From assembly GCA_031213475.1 (NCBI GenBank), contig JARUPZ010000018.1:5989680-6053679 (forward strand): 64,000 nt of DNA, written 5' to 3'. Below are positions 21,101 through 33,100 of the stretch, piece by piece (position 1 is the stretch's first letter; every line of letters begins with the position of its first letter). The notes under the pieces were generated by a model, which worked only from the letters and a program-made list of their open reading frames with translations, made no database searches and was not told where the DNA came from. A program made the translations under genes and the position numbers. The DNA comes from Nereocystis luetkeana. Its lineage: Eukaryota > Sar > Phaeophyceae > Laminariales > Laminariaceae.

Positions 21101-24100
21101 GGTTTCCATCTCCGCCAAGAGGCCTTTAGTCTTCTTGTCGGCGCCCTCCCTGGCGCGCTGCTCAGAGGCGCGCACCGCCGCCTCTGCCTGCTCCGAGCGG
21201 TCCCGGGAGGATACCAGCTCCTGCCGGAGGCTCTCCGTCTCGGCAACCTGGGTGTTGAGGCGGTGGCGGAGCTGGCCCTCGGTGTCTTTGCTCTGGATAG
21301 CAGGGGGAACGTGACAGAGGTACATGCCATCCGACAAACGGGGGGGAAAACTGCGAGCTTTAAACAATTATTATGGAGGAACGAAAAAGGTACATGAAGT
21401 ACTATACACATGATAAAAAAGGTGACAATACAGAGTGCAAAGGGAGTAAAAAACAGAGCGGTTGAAAGATACCGGTATAGGAGGAACGTAAAAGGTACAT
21501 GATGTACTATAACCATGAGAAATGGTGATACTACAGAGCGGTTTGGAGTTTGAAAAATAAGAAGAAAATAGAAAGGATCCGAAACGGAGAAAACGCAGCG
21601 AAGATTTTCAGATAACAAACAGTAGAAATACAAACACGCACGAGGCGCATGCATGGGTGGACAATGCCTCTAAAAACAAACAAAAACAAAATCACAGCGA
21701 GCTCAAGAACACTATCGTATACCACGTACCAAGGACACACACAGCAGGCTTTCACACACAAGATCGTAACCTCACCACCTCATCCGCCTCGACAAGCCTC
21801 TGCTCCAGCTTCCTCACACCCCCCTCCGCCGCGGCCAGCCTGCCCGCCACCACCTTAGCCTCGTCTCCGGCACGCCTAACCTCGACACACAGCTCATCGC
21901 GCTTCTGGGACAGCTCCGCCAACTCCGTCTCCTTCATCTCGACGGCGTCCATAGCCTCCGATATCGCCGTCTCGAGCGCGCGAACAGCTTCGTCGTGCTC
22001 CCCTTGCATGTCGGCGCGCGCCTGCTTCTCGGAGCGGAGGGTCTCTTGACGGGCAGCTTGGAGCTCGGCGCGCTCCTCTAGCAGCCGGGCGATGTCGGCT
22101 TCCAGCTGCTCGGAACGGTCCGAAGAACGGTCCGCCTCCGCCTGCGCCTCCGCCTCCTCGAGTTTTGCCTGAGAACAGCAACAGGAAGAGCAGCCGTGAA
22201 AAACACGAACGGGTCAGATGCAATCCAATCTGGCAGAAAAACACGCCACGTACACGATTCCGAGAACCAAAAATATACCTGGTAGTAGTGTAATCCTACC
22301 GTAAGACAAGTTTTTAACCTTTTTAATACTGCGGTACCGTTTTGGGGACAAACCACTCAAATCATAAGTACTTCGTCCCTAAAACGGGGCTGCGGTCCTA
22401 AAAGGGACAGGGCAGTCCACACTGGTATCCGTATATTTGGGCGATGCTACGAAACGTCAATCCCTACCGTATGTCCGGCCACATACGCGTCATAAAAAAC
22501 TCATCAAAATGTTTTCATCTTCCGCCGTAACACTCTGTTCAGACCCTCGTCTAAACCTGGTTGTCACCAAGCCAACAAACAACGCGACCTCCCCCCCCAA
22601 CCCCGCTGTAGACCCGGTCTGATCTGTGAAAACTGAAACCCAAAATCGAACAACCGGTCACTTTAGCGAGTGACAAATCAATCCACGCTCACAGACGCGG
22701 GCGCGCAAGCTACACCGACCGGCGCACTACACAGCCAGCTACGAAACGAGCTCCCTTCTCGCCGTCCTCCCCCCCTACCTTGATTTTCTGCGCTATAACC
22801 CTTGCACTCGCGCGAAAATTAAATCCACACTAATTCCAAGCATTCCCCCCCCACAAATGAGGGTGCCGTTCGGAAAGGAGTTTCAAAACACAAGGCAGCA
22901 AACACACACCTCGGCACCGGCGAGGCTCCCGCGCAGACCCGAGGCCTCCTCCGAGACGATCTCGTACTCCGCCCTCATCATATCCACCTCTCCCTGCAGC
23001 CGCTTCGCCCTGTTCAAGCTCTCCCGAGCTTCTCCCTCCATCTCCACCCTAGACGCGCCAGCGCGGCGCACCTCTTCTTCGAGCCCGTCTACCTTGGTCT
23101 CGAGCGCAACGATCGAACCGCGGTTCGTACTGCGCTCCTCGGCCTCGGCGAGGCGGGCTCGCAGAGTAGCGACCTCGACTTCGGCCTCCGAGCAGCGATC
23201 GAGGGACCTCTGGGCAGCACTCTGTAGCCGGAGTGGGAGGGCATAAGGAGGGGGGTGGGGTGGGAGGGAGGGAGAGAGGTGGGATGGGGAGAGGGGTGTG
23301 AGATGGGGACGGGAGTGGGATGGGAAGAGGGGTGGAGGGTGGTGATCGAAACTTCGGGGTGTGATGTCGCAATACACAAGTAACACGCACCGGTATATAT
23401 ATACACACGAGTAGTGAGTAGGCCTTCGGTATAGCGGACATACCGAAAGAAACACGCAGAAAGGAGAGAAGGAGCGCACTTGAAACACAAGCTTTCATGC
23501 ACGTGGGCCGAGTTGCTCGCGCTTGGAACGGTAGGGATGAACAAAACTCGGTTCAGTCCAGAAACTTACGCATATCCGACTAATAAAAACACATCTATCT
23601 GTAGCTCAAGAACACTCGGAAGAACCTAAGACGAAGGAGATGACACCTCAAACGACGCCTACATTTCAAGACTATGACTGTCTTGCAGCCAACACACCCT
23701 GGCTAATAGCAACAGCAACATCAACGGCCAAAAAGAAACCGAGGAACATGGATAGAAGTAGCGAAAGACAGACACCAAGCGACCAAGGGGGCAACACAAC
23801 AAAAGCGGCCTGTCAGCGCTACCCACCTGGAGTTCCGTGCGCTCCTGACGAAGCTCCGAAAGCTTAACCTCCATTGCCCCGACCGCTGCCTTCGCCCGGT
23901 CCCCATCGGCAGCACCACGGGAGGCTTTCTCGGCGCGCTCCCGCAGCCCCCCCACCTCGCGCTCGAGACCCTCGATCTCAACCGCCGAGCGCGAAGCCCT
24001 CAACTTGGACTCCGCCGCAGTCGACGCGGCAAGGGCCTCAAGCTTGTCCTTCTCGCCCTTCAGAAGCCCGTTCTCGCACATCAGCTGGGACAGACGCTTG

Positions 24101-27100
24101 CGGAGCGAGTCCTCGTCAGCGCCCGCCGCTCCGGCCCCAGCCTCGGCTGCGTTGAACATGCCCTTCATCTCCTTAAGCTCGGCGCGCACATCGGCGGTCT
24201 CCTTGAGGAGGGCGTCCATCTCGCTTCCCTTCTTGTCGAGCTCCACCCTGAGCCGCCGGAGTTCCGAGTCGTCCTCAGAGTCTCCGTCCAAGGCGTCGGT
24301 GATGCTCTGCCAGGTGGAACGAGAAGGGGATGGCGCCGACGCCCGCAGCACCGCTAGCTCAGCTTTGCCGGCCTCAATCTGCGGGAGGGGGCAAAGGATA
24401 TGATACGGGACGCGTCGCAAAAAATAGGGGGAGGCGGGGAAAGGGTAAAGGTGAGACACAAACTACGAACGATGTGGTACGTAGTCCGGGCAAGCGCGAA
24501 AAAGCTAGAGCTGATATAAAGCAATGCCACATTATAATCGAACTCCTGTTCTGCTGTTACTTCTTATTTGACCCCAATAACAACAGTGGAACGTGCCGTT
24601 CGAGGGATAGCAAACCCGAAATGACGGCAACAGAGAGAGACTTGCACGTCTTCGTTTCCTACGTACATACCACCGGCGCTTATCCAAATGCGCTATTACG
24701 GGGGGCCATAGTAAATAGGGCCTACGGTACACATAAAAACCTATATATTCCCGTATTTTTACTAACAATATTTGGTCATATTTACTTCGGTCCGCCGTAA
24801 TAGTATGATACTACCCCTGCCATGACCGCAGTGTCCATGTCAGCAGTACGACCTTGCGGTTGAGGCAACGCACTATCCGGTCGCAAACATCAGCAAGCCT
24901 ATTATTAATAGTGATGGTCACCGATGGCCAACAAACTCCCTCCACACCCTTCCCTACCACTCATGGGGTAAAAACTGACGGAAAAAAAAAACGACGACAA
25001 ACATCACAGCATCGGTTGCCCGAAGTACAGCCCGAACCACAGCAAAAACACACAAAAGACAACACGCCCGTTCGGACATTTTTTCAAAGCTGAGTTTCTC
25101 GACAACGGTGAGGGCGTACAGACTACGCCGAGCGATGCATCAATAAACTTGCTTCGACGATATTCTCCTAAAGCCGCCATTTTCGTTGGGTGCGCCCCCC
25201 TTAAGGCGCGGTTTAGGAGAAAGTCGGTTCCGAAATTCATCCCAGGGGTAGGGGGTGCGATATCTCATCACCCGCGAGATACGGTACAACGCACGGGAGT
25301 TGCACGACACATGAACGGGATGATATTTCGCGTGCTGCTGCGATTTTCACCCCCCAAGACTGTTACGATACAGACTGGAATCTCGACAAAACAAATGTGG
25401 GCTTCATTCAAATGGGCCCCAGAAGCGTTTCCGTAGGCGGCAAAAAAGTATCTTCAAATGTTCGCAACATGTTTCGAGTATGTCTACGAAAAAAAAACGC
25501 ACCTGCTCCCGCAGCTCAGCGACCGTACCCTCCTGAGCCGAAATCTTGGCGTTCTTTTCCTTGAGCTGCTCCGCCAGCTCCAGCCCCTCCTTCAACAGAT
25601 CTTCCGAGGCTTCGAGGGCCTCCGTCAGCTCGTTCTCGACCGACTCGTTCGCCTCCATCCTCAGCTTCATCCCCGCCATCTTAGCCTCGTTCTGCGCCAA
25701 AGCCGCGGTCGACTCGGCGGCACTCGCCAGCGCCTCGCGCACCTGAGCGGACTCCTGCTCCTGGAGAGCGGCGATCTTCTCGTCCTTCGCCGAGGCCGAA
25801 GCAAGCACGCGTTCGAGTTCGGCGCGAGCGTTACTTTCCTCAGCATCGCGGGTGGCGGCTGTGCTAGAAGCCTCCTCGCGCGCGGCCTCGAGCTCCGCCG
25901 TAAGCCCTTCCACCAGCGCCTCCTTCTCGGCCAAATCGCTCGCTACCAAGGTAAGCTTCTCGACAGACGCTAAAGCCACCGGTAGCTGATCAGCCACGGC
26001 CTTCATTTCGCTCTCGACCTCGGCGATGCGAGCAGCATCCGCGGCTTCCTTCTCTGAGGCGGCAGTTTCCCCAGCCGCCAACTGGCTTTCGAACGACCCC
26101 GCAGCCGCTTCCATCTGGCTCTCCACCTCAGCCACGCGAGCAGCATCCACAGCCGCTCTCTCGGACGCAGCACTCTCAGCGGATGCCAGCCGAGCCTCCA
26201 AAGACTCCACCGCCTCCTTCATCTGGCCTTCCAACTCCGCAATGCGAGCAGCATCCGCGGCCTCCCTCTCCGACGCGGCAGTCCCCGCCGACGTCAATTG
26301 TTCTTCGAAGGAAGCGGCCGCCGCCTTCATCTGGACCTCCCCCTCAGCGATGGAAGCAGCGCCCGACGTTTCCCTATCCGAGATAGCACCTTGGAAGGAC
26401 GCCAACCTAGCCTCGAAAGCCACGGTTGCCGCTTGCATCTCGCTCTCAATCTCGGCGATGCGAGCAGCATCCGCAGCCTCTTTCTGCGACGCGGCGGTCT
26501 GTGCCGCCGCCAACTGGACTCCCAAAGACTCAACCACCGACGCTATCTCGCTCTTGGTTTCAGCGATGCGAGCAGCACCCGCAGCTTCCTCTTCCGAAGC
26601 AGCAGCCTCCGCCACCGCGAGCTTCTCTTTGAAGGAATCAGCGGCCACCTCCATCTCGGTCTCCATCTCAGCGATACGAGCGGCATCAACTGCCTCTTTT
26701 CCGGACGCAGCACTCTCAGCGGATGCCAGTTGAGCCTCCAAAGACGCCACCGCCTCCTTCATCTGGAATTCCAACTCCGCAACGCGAGCAGCATCCGCGG
26801 CCTCTCTCTCCGACGCGGCAGTCCCCGCCGACGTCAATTGATCCTCGAAGGAAGCGGCCGCCGCCTTCATCTGGACCTTCACCTCAGCGATGGAAGCAGC
26901 GCCCGACGTTTCCCTATCCGAGATGGCACCTTGGAAAGACGCCAACCTAGCCTCGAAAGTCTCGGTTGCCGCTTGCATCTCGCTCTCAACCTCGGCGATG
27001 CGAGCAGCATCCGCAGCCTCTTTCTGCCTCGCGGCAGTCTGTGCCGCCGCCAACTGGACTCCCAAAGACTCAACCGCCGACGTCATCTCGCTCTCAATTT

Positions 27101-30100
27101 CAGCGATGCGGGCGGCACCCGCAGCCTCCTCTTCCGCAGCAGCAGTCTCCGCCACAGCGAGCTTCTCTTTGAAGGAATCAGCGGCCACCTTCATCTCTGT
27201 CTCCATCTCAGCGATACGAGCGGCATCAACTGCCTCTTTTTCGGACGCAGCATCGTCTGCTTCCACCAGTCGAGCCTCCAAAGACTCTACCGTATCCTTC
27301 ATCTGGCCTTCCACCTCGGCAATGCGAGCTGAGTTCGCGGTCTCTCTCTCCGACGCGGCAGTCGCCGCAGCCGCCAATTGCTCCTCGAAAGACTCGACCG
27401 CCGCCTTCATCTGGGCCTCCATTTCAACAATGTGAGCAGCATCCGCAGCCTGCTCCTCCGAGGTAGCCCCCTGGAACGAAGCCAGCTGAGCTTCGAACGA
27501 CTCGACCGCCGCCTCCGTCTGCGCCTGAATATCGGAGATGCGAGTAGCGTCCGTAGCCTCTCTCTCCGACGCGGCAGTTTCCGCAGCTGCAAACCGGGCA
27601 TCAAACGACTCAGCAGCCGCTTCCATCTGGCTCTCCAGCTCAGAGATGCGAGCAGCGTCCGCAGCCTCTCTCTCAGACGCAGCAGCCCGTGCAGCAGCCA
27701 ACTGGACTTCGAGAGATGCCGCCGCCGCTTCCTCCTGGCTCTCGGTCTCGGCGATACGAGCAGCATCCAACGCAGCCCGCTCCGACGCGGCAGTCTCCAC
27801 GACCACCTTCATCTGGCTCTCCAACTCAGCATTCCGAGCAGCATCAACGGCCTCTCTCTCCGACGCTTCCTCCTGGACGGACGCCAACCGAGCCTCGAAA
27901 GACTCCACTGCCACCTTCAACTGGCCCTCGATGTCGGCGATGCGAGCAGCGTCCGCAGCCTCCCTCTCTGACGCGGAATTTTCGGCGGACAACAGCTGGG
28001 CCTCCAGAGATCCCACCGCTTCAGCGAAAGCCGCAGCCTCTGCCTTCGCCGCCTCAAGCTGCGCCTGGACAGACGGTACCTCGCCGCATGTTACCCCCAC
28101 TGCTTCTCGAAGGCGGGCTATCTCCTCGGATGCTTTCACATCCGCTTCCGAGGCCGCTGCAGTCGCCGCCGCGAGCGCGTCCCGCGCGGATACCGCCTCG
28201 GCAACGCCAGCAGCAAGCCGTTCCGTGAGGTCCTCCACTTGGGCCACCAATTCATCCTTGGCTGCTTGCGCCAGGGCAACCGCCGCATCCCCTTCCTGCT
28301 TCTCCGCACGGAGAGCGTCCATCTTTTCGCGTAAGACGTCAGTCTCCTGCTCCATCCCCGACGGGACTTCGCCGTCTGCCTCAAGGCGTCCGATCACACC
28401 GGTGAGCTCTGCAATCTTGGCGTCCTTCACTCCGTCGGCGGCCAGGTCGGCAGCAAGCTGCTGCTTCGCCTCGTCAGCCTCCTCGGTGGCCGCAGCGGCA
28501 GCGACATTCGCCCGCTCCGCCGCGCTCGATGCCAGAGCTTCCGCGCTCCTGGCGGCCTCCAGAAGCGACTCAACCTCAGCCACCCGAGCCCCAAGCGCGA
28601 CAATTTCATCCTCCTCCCTACGCTTGGCGGCGCTGGTCGCCGCAGCCATGTCAGCACGCGCAGCTTCCGCCTCCTCCACCTGCAGCATGGCATCCGCGAG
28701 GCGGCACCTCATCTCAAGCTGCGACTGACAGGCAACGCTAAGGGAATCCTCCGCCCGCCGCTGCCCGGCCAGAACCTCGGCCAACGATGCATCAGCCCGC
28801 TCTTTCTCCTCCCTGGCCTGAACGCTCAGCCGCCCCTGTTCCTCCTTCGCGCCGGCGAGACCCTCCTCCAGTCCCTCAACCCGCGCCTGCATCTCCGCAA
28901 GGGCAAGGTCGCGCGCGGCGACTTCGGCTTGGGACGTCACAACAGCCTCCCTGGCGAGTTCAATTTCCGCACTCGACGCCGCTGCAGCGGCTTTCGAAGC
29001 GAGTGCGTCTTCCGCATCTCCATCCGCAATGGAGGACAGGTGCGCCTCATTTTCCGCCAAGAGAACAGCCGCATCATCATTGAGCGACTGCAGTTCCGTC
29101 TGCTGCTTCAGGAGTTCCTCTTTCTCAGCCTCCAGCGCCTGGATCTGTTCGCGCGACGAGGCGGCAGCCTCGTTCTCGCGAAGGGAAGCGTTCGTGGTGA
29201 CCTCCTTGGCAGCTAGCACTGCCTCGGAGGCCTCGCGGGCGGCCTGTTCGGCGGCATCGCGCTCTTCGGCAAGACGGGCCTTGGTGGAAGAAAGTTCTTG
29301 GACCAGCCTTTCGAGCTCCTCCTAAGCACACGAAAAGACGGCGCAGCAGCGTGTAGAGGCGCGGGGGGAGGCGGGATGTACTCATTGTCATGCAAGGCCG
29401 TCGTCGTATGAATAGTGGCTTTAGATGCTCTATCGGAAATCGAAAACGTGACGAGACCGTGTCGACCAGCGGGGTGCTTATATCGTGCATGGCCGTAGTG
29501 GAGTAAGGAGTGACGCACAGGAGAACCTGATCGCAAAAAAGTAAGATAGGTCCTCAAAAATCGGAAGTAGATTGACCGGCACCCATCATCAACACGCCGG
29601 AGAAGACAACGGCAAGCAACAGCACTGTTGAAAAAGTAAAGCGGTCAGCTGTCAGCAAGGCAGACCGTTGATGGAAAGCGTCGACATAAACCACAGAATA
29701 ACGGCAACGCCCATGCCTTCAGTAGACCTTTGACGACTGCTACGTCACGAGCGCAGTTATTCCAAAATCAATCGACAAACGACAAGCGGGGATGGGGGGA
29801 GGGCGTACCCATTTGTTGCCTGCCTTAGTCATTAGACCATTGACCGCGCATCCTTTTCGAGACGGAACACCGTTCCTACTTCTAATAGAGACACCTCCAA
29901 CAATTGGGCGCTCAATACGTTGTTTCCATATATCACATAGATTTTTTTTTCTAATCTTATCCCCTTCCTGTTTGGCCGGAGACAAACTGCAGGGATAGGG
30001 GTGGGGACGCTGTCGTTGCTTCCACTGATACGTTATTCTGTAAGAAAAAAAAAACACCTGGCCGGTGGTTGGAGGACTGGACCAGACGAGCACATGTTCT

Positions 30101-33100
30101 CGATCTGGAAAATCGGCAGCCGTAGACGTATGTACTCGTGCAACCTCGAAGAACCAAGAACGTCGCTACTCGTGGCGATATTCGCGATCAACTTTGTGCC
30201 TCGAAACACATCACGGCAAACGAAAGACGCCTATTGTTGAGTCTTATTAACGCCAACAATCCGGCTACTGGTGTAAGGCGTACACAGCAAGACAACCTGA
30301 AGACGCCAAACAGCCACCAACAACTAGAGCAAAGCCCGACGGTGCCGCAACACACCCACCCTTCCCTGCTCACCGCCTTCCTCTCCGCTAAAACAAGGTG
30401 ACCAGAACCACAACATCAACAACCTCACGTCAAACCTGGCGACTTACCTCAGCGCCATCAGCGCGAGTGGCGTGCTCGGCCAGCTCTTCCTGGCAAGCTG
30501 TAAGGGCGGCCTTCAGCGTCTCAAGCTCTTCCTCCTTCTGTGTCGAGTCCGCACCTGCGACATCCATGCCATCGATGGCTTCGTCGCGCTCCTTGATGGC
30601 GTCTTCGAGCTGACGGACTCTGCCCTGGAGTTCTGCCACGTGCAAGGCGTTTTCTGCCTCCTCTTTCTCTTCGGCCGCGCGGATCGCGGCGAGTTCTGCC
30701 TCCTTCTGCCGCAACCCCTCCTCCATGGAGGCCATGCTCTTTTTCATGTCGACCATCTCCTCATCTTTCATGTCCTGCGATCGTTTCCAGGATTTGGGCA
30801 CGATGATGGGTGAAAACCGTAGTATACACACGCCCACGAGCCAGAGGAAGATCAAAATGTAAACACTCGTGACCACCACACAGAAAAAGTAAACACGCAG
30901 AATACAGCAGGGTGCTGCCGATAGAGTTCACGCTCGCGAATACAGCATGGTATTTCAGTAACCTGCATCAAAACCCATACAGCTCGAAGATATTATCACT
31001 AGGTGCTGTCCAAAATCGGGACAAATCTGCTGCCTTTTCCTGCATCGATTATTCGCCCCTCCGTGGGCGCGGCCCCGCAACTGTTGTCCTTAGCGCAATT
31101 ACCGCAATGAACGCAACCTACCAGCCAAGGCCACCAATTCAACCATAAAAGCCTCGGGGGCGAAACGATGTGCAAAACCAAACCGCAAGAATAAATACGA
31201 AAACCAGTACCTGGTACAAAACAAGACGCTTTAACTCAACAAAGTGAAAGCCTCGTTGTTCCATCTCAGGTTGAAACTTTGTACTCCAGTAACTGAAAAT
31301 ATATGTATATTTCCACTGTTAAACATAATTATAGAACTAGTTTGCCTCCAAAATTTTGCGCACACTGTTCGAAACGGGTTGAAACAAAAACCATATACCT
31401 GGTAAGTCGTAAAATCCGTATCGCATCAAAACAATGCCTCCCGCTCTCTTACCGTGTATTCCCCAAACTCCGTCAGCTCCGCCTCCAACTCCTCCTTCGC
31501 CTTGACGGCCTCCTCCAGTTGCGCCGTGATCGCATCCACGCGGCTCCGCACCTCCTCGGCCCCAACAGCAGACTGGGCTGTGGACGAAGACGACGCCTCC
31601 AACTTTTCCTTCAGCGACAATACCTCGGCCTCTCGGCGCGAAACCTCCTGCTCGAGCTGCTCGACGCGAGCCATCTCCGCCACGGCAGCCTCCGCCTCGG
31701 CTGCCTTCGCGTCCCTCTCCACCTGGAGCGCCTCCAAGCGCTCGCGCATCTCGGCCACCTCCTGGTGAGCGCGAGCGCGCGCCGGGGTCATCGTCCTCGG
31801 CGTCGGGGGGGTAACACGGCGAGCCTCGAGCGGCGTGCACGGCGAGGACGACGACGGCCGTGCCTTCGACGACGGCGTCGACTGTGAAGCGCTGGATCTG
31901 CGCTTCCTCAGGTGCTCCAGACCTTCCTCCTCGATGGTGGCTATGCGGGAGTTAGGCTCAAGCAAGTTCAAGCCTAGGGCTAGGACGCCTTCCCCTGGGC
32001 ACCAGGTCTCGCGCGAGCGCTTGGTGCGACGGTACCTCGGGGAGACGGCCATAACTTCGTCCACCTCGGCGGGCGCGGTGTTGATGAGAAGTCTCTTCAG
32101 GCGCTCAATTTTGGCCGCCTGCTCCGCTTTCTCGGCTTGCAGCGTCTCGACGAGCGCGTTGCCGCTGTCCCCCTCTGCGTGCTGTCGCTTCAGCTGCGCA
32201 AGCTCTTGCGACATTCGCCGAAGCTGCGCCTTATCGTCCAGAACCTCGTTCACCGTAGCCCTGGTCTTGATCTCCTTCGCGCGGGCGGCGAACTGGAACG
32301 TGCTGCGAGTCTCCTCCAGGAAGCCCTCCGCCGCGGTCGCGCAGCAGATGATGGCCATGCCCGCATTACCCGACAGGCTGGGCTGCAGAATCCTGGTGAG
32401 CTTGCTGTCGCGGTAGTTCACATGCGCATTGCCGCCCTGGCTCAGCGTCTGGATAACTCGACTTAGGGTCAGGAGGCTGCGGTTGATGTTCCCCCCTTCC
32501 TTCTGCCGGATGCCGGTTGCGCCCGTGTGGCGGACGCTTTCGGAGCCCGCGAGATCGACGAGGTTAAGGGTGGCGACCAGTACGGCCGGGTCGACATCTT
32601 CCGGCGAGGCGTGCACGCCTTCTACGTAGCGCTCCTGGCTCTCCACAACGAGGCGGAAGAGCGTGTGCGAGCGGCTGGAGCGGCTGTTCATCTCGGTGCA
32701 GCCAACGTGCCGCTGCTTCTCTCCCGCGCTCAGGAGGTTGAGCACCGTGCTAAAGTTCGAGACGACTTCCTCGTGCGCATCGATGTAGACGCCCTTCCGC
32801 GGGTCTTCACGCACCTGTGAGCAGGAGAGGGTGGAGTGGCGGGGTATGGAACACGAGGGATGGGAGTATGATTGGACGTTTATCGAGGATACGGCAGTGA
32901 TAGCAGAACCACTCCATGTACTCTTCGAAGAGCGGGCATGCTGGCATTTGCTTGTCTTACGCCTCACACTATATATTTACCGTTTGGCCTATGCACTAAC
33001 TCAACAATCGCCAGAATTTGTTATCGATTCTAGCCCGATCAAGGTTCATACTGCTGCAGAAGGGAAAGATGAAAACATGGCACGAAGACTACGTCACCTT

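Noticed and set aside
26298-27332. Long plus-strand open frames of 344 and 396 codons over 26298-28728
   Set aside because: They are the antisense shadow of the 108 bp repeats in kinesin exon 5. Periodic codons leave the opposite strand open too.
25956-27974. CRISPR-like array
   Set aside because: The regular 108 bp units are in-frame protein repeats with no spacer structure, in a eukaryotic gene.
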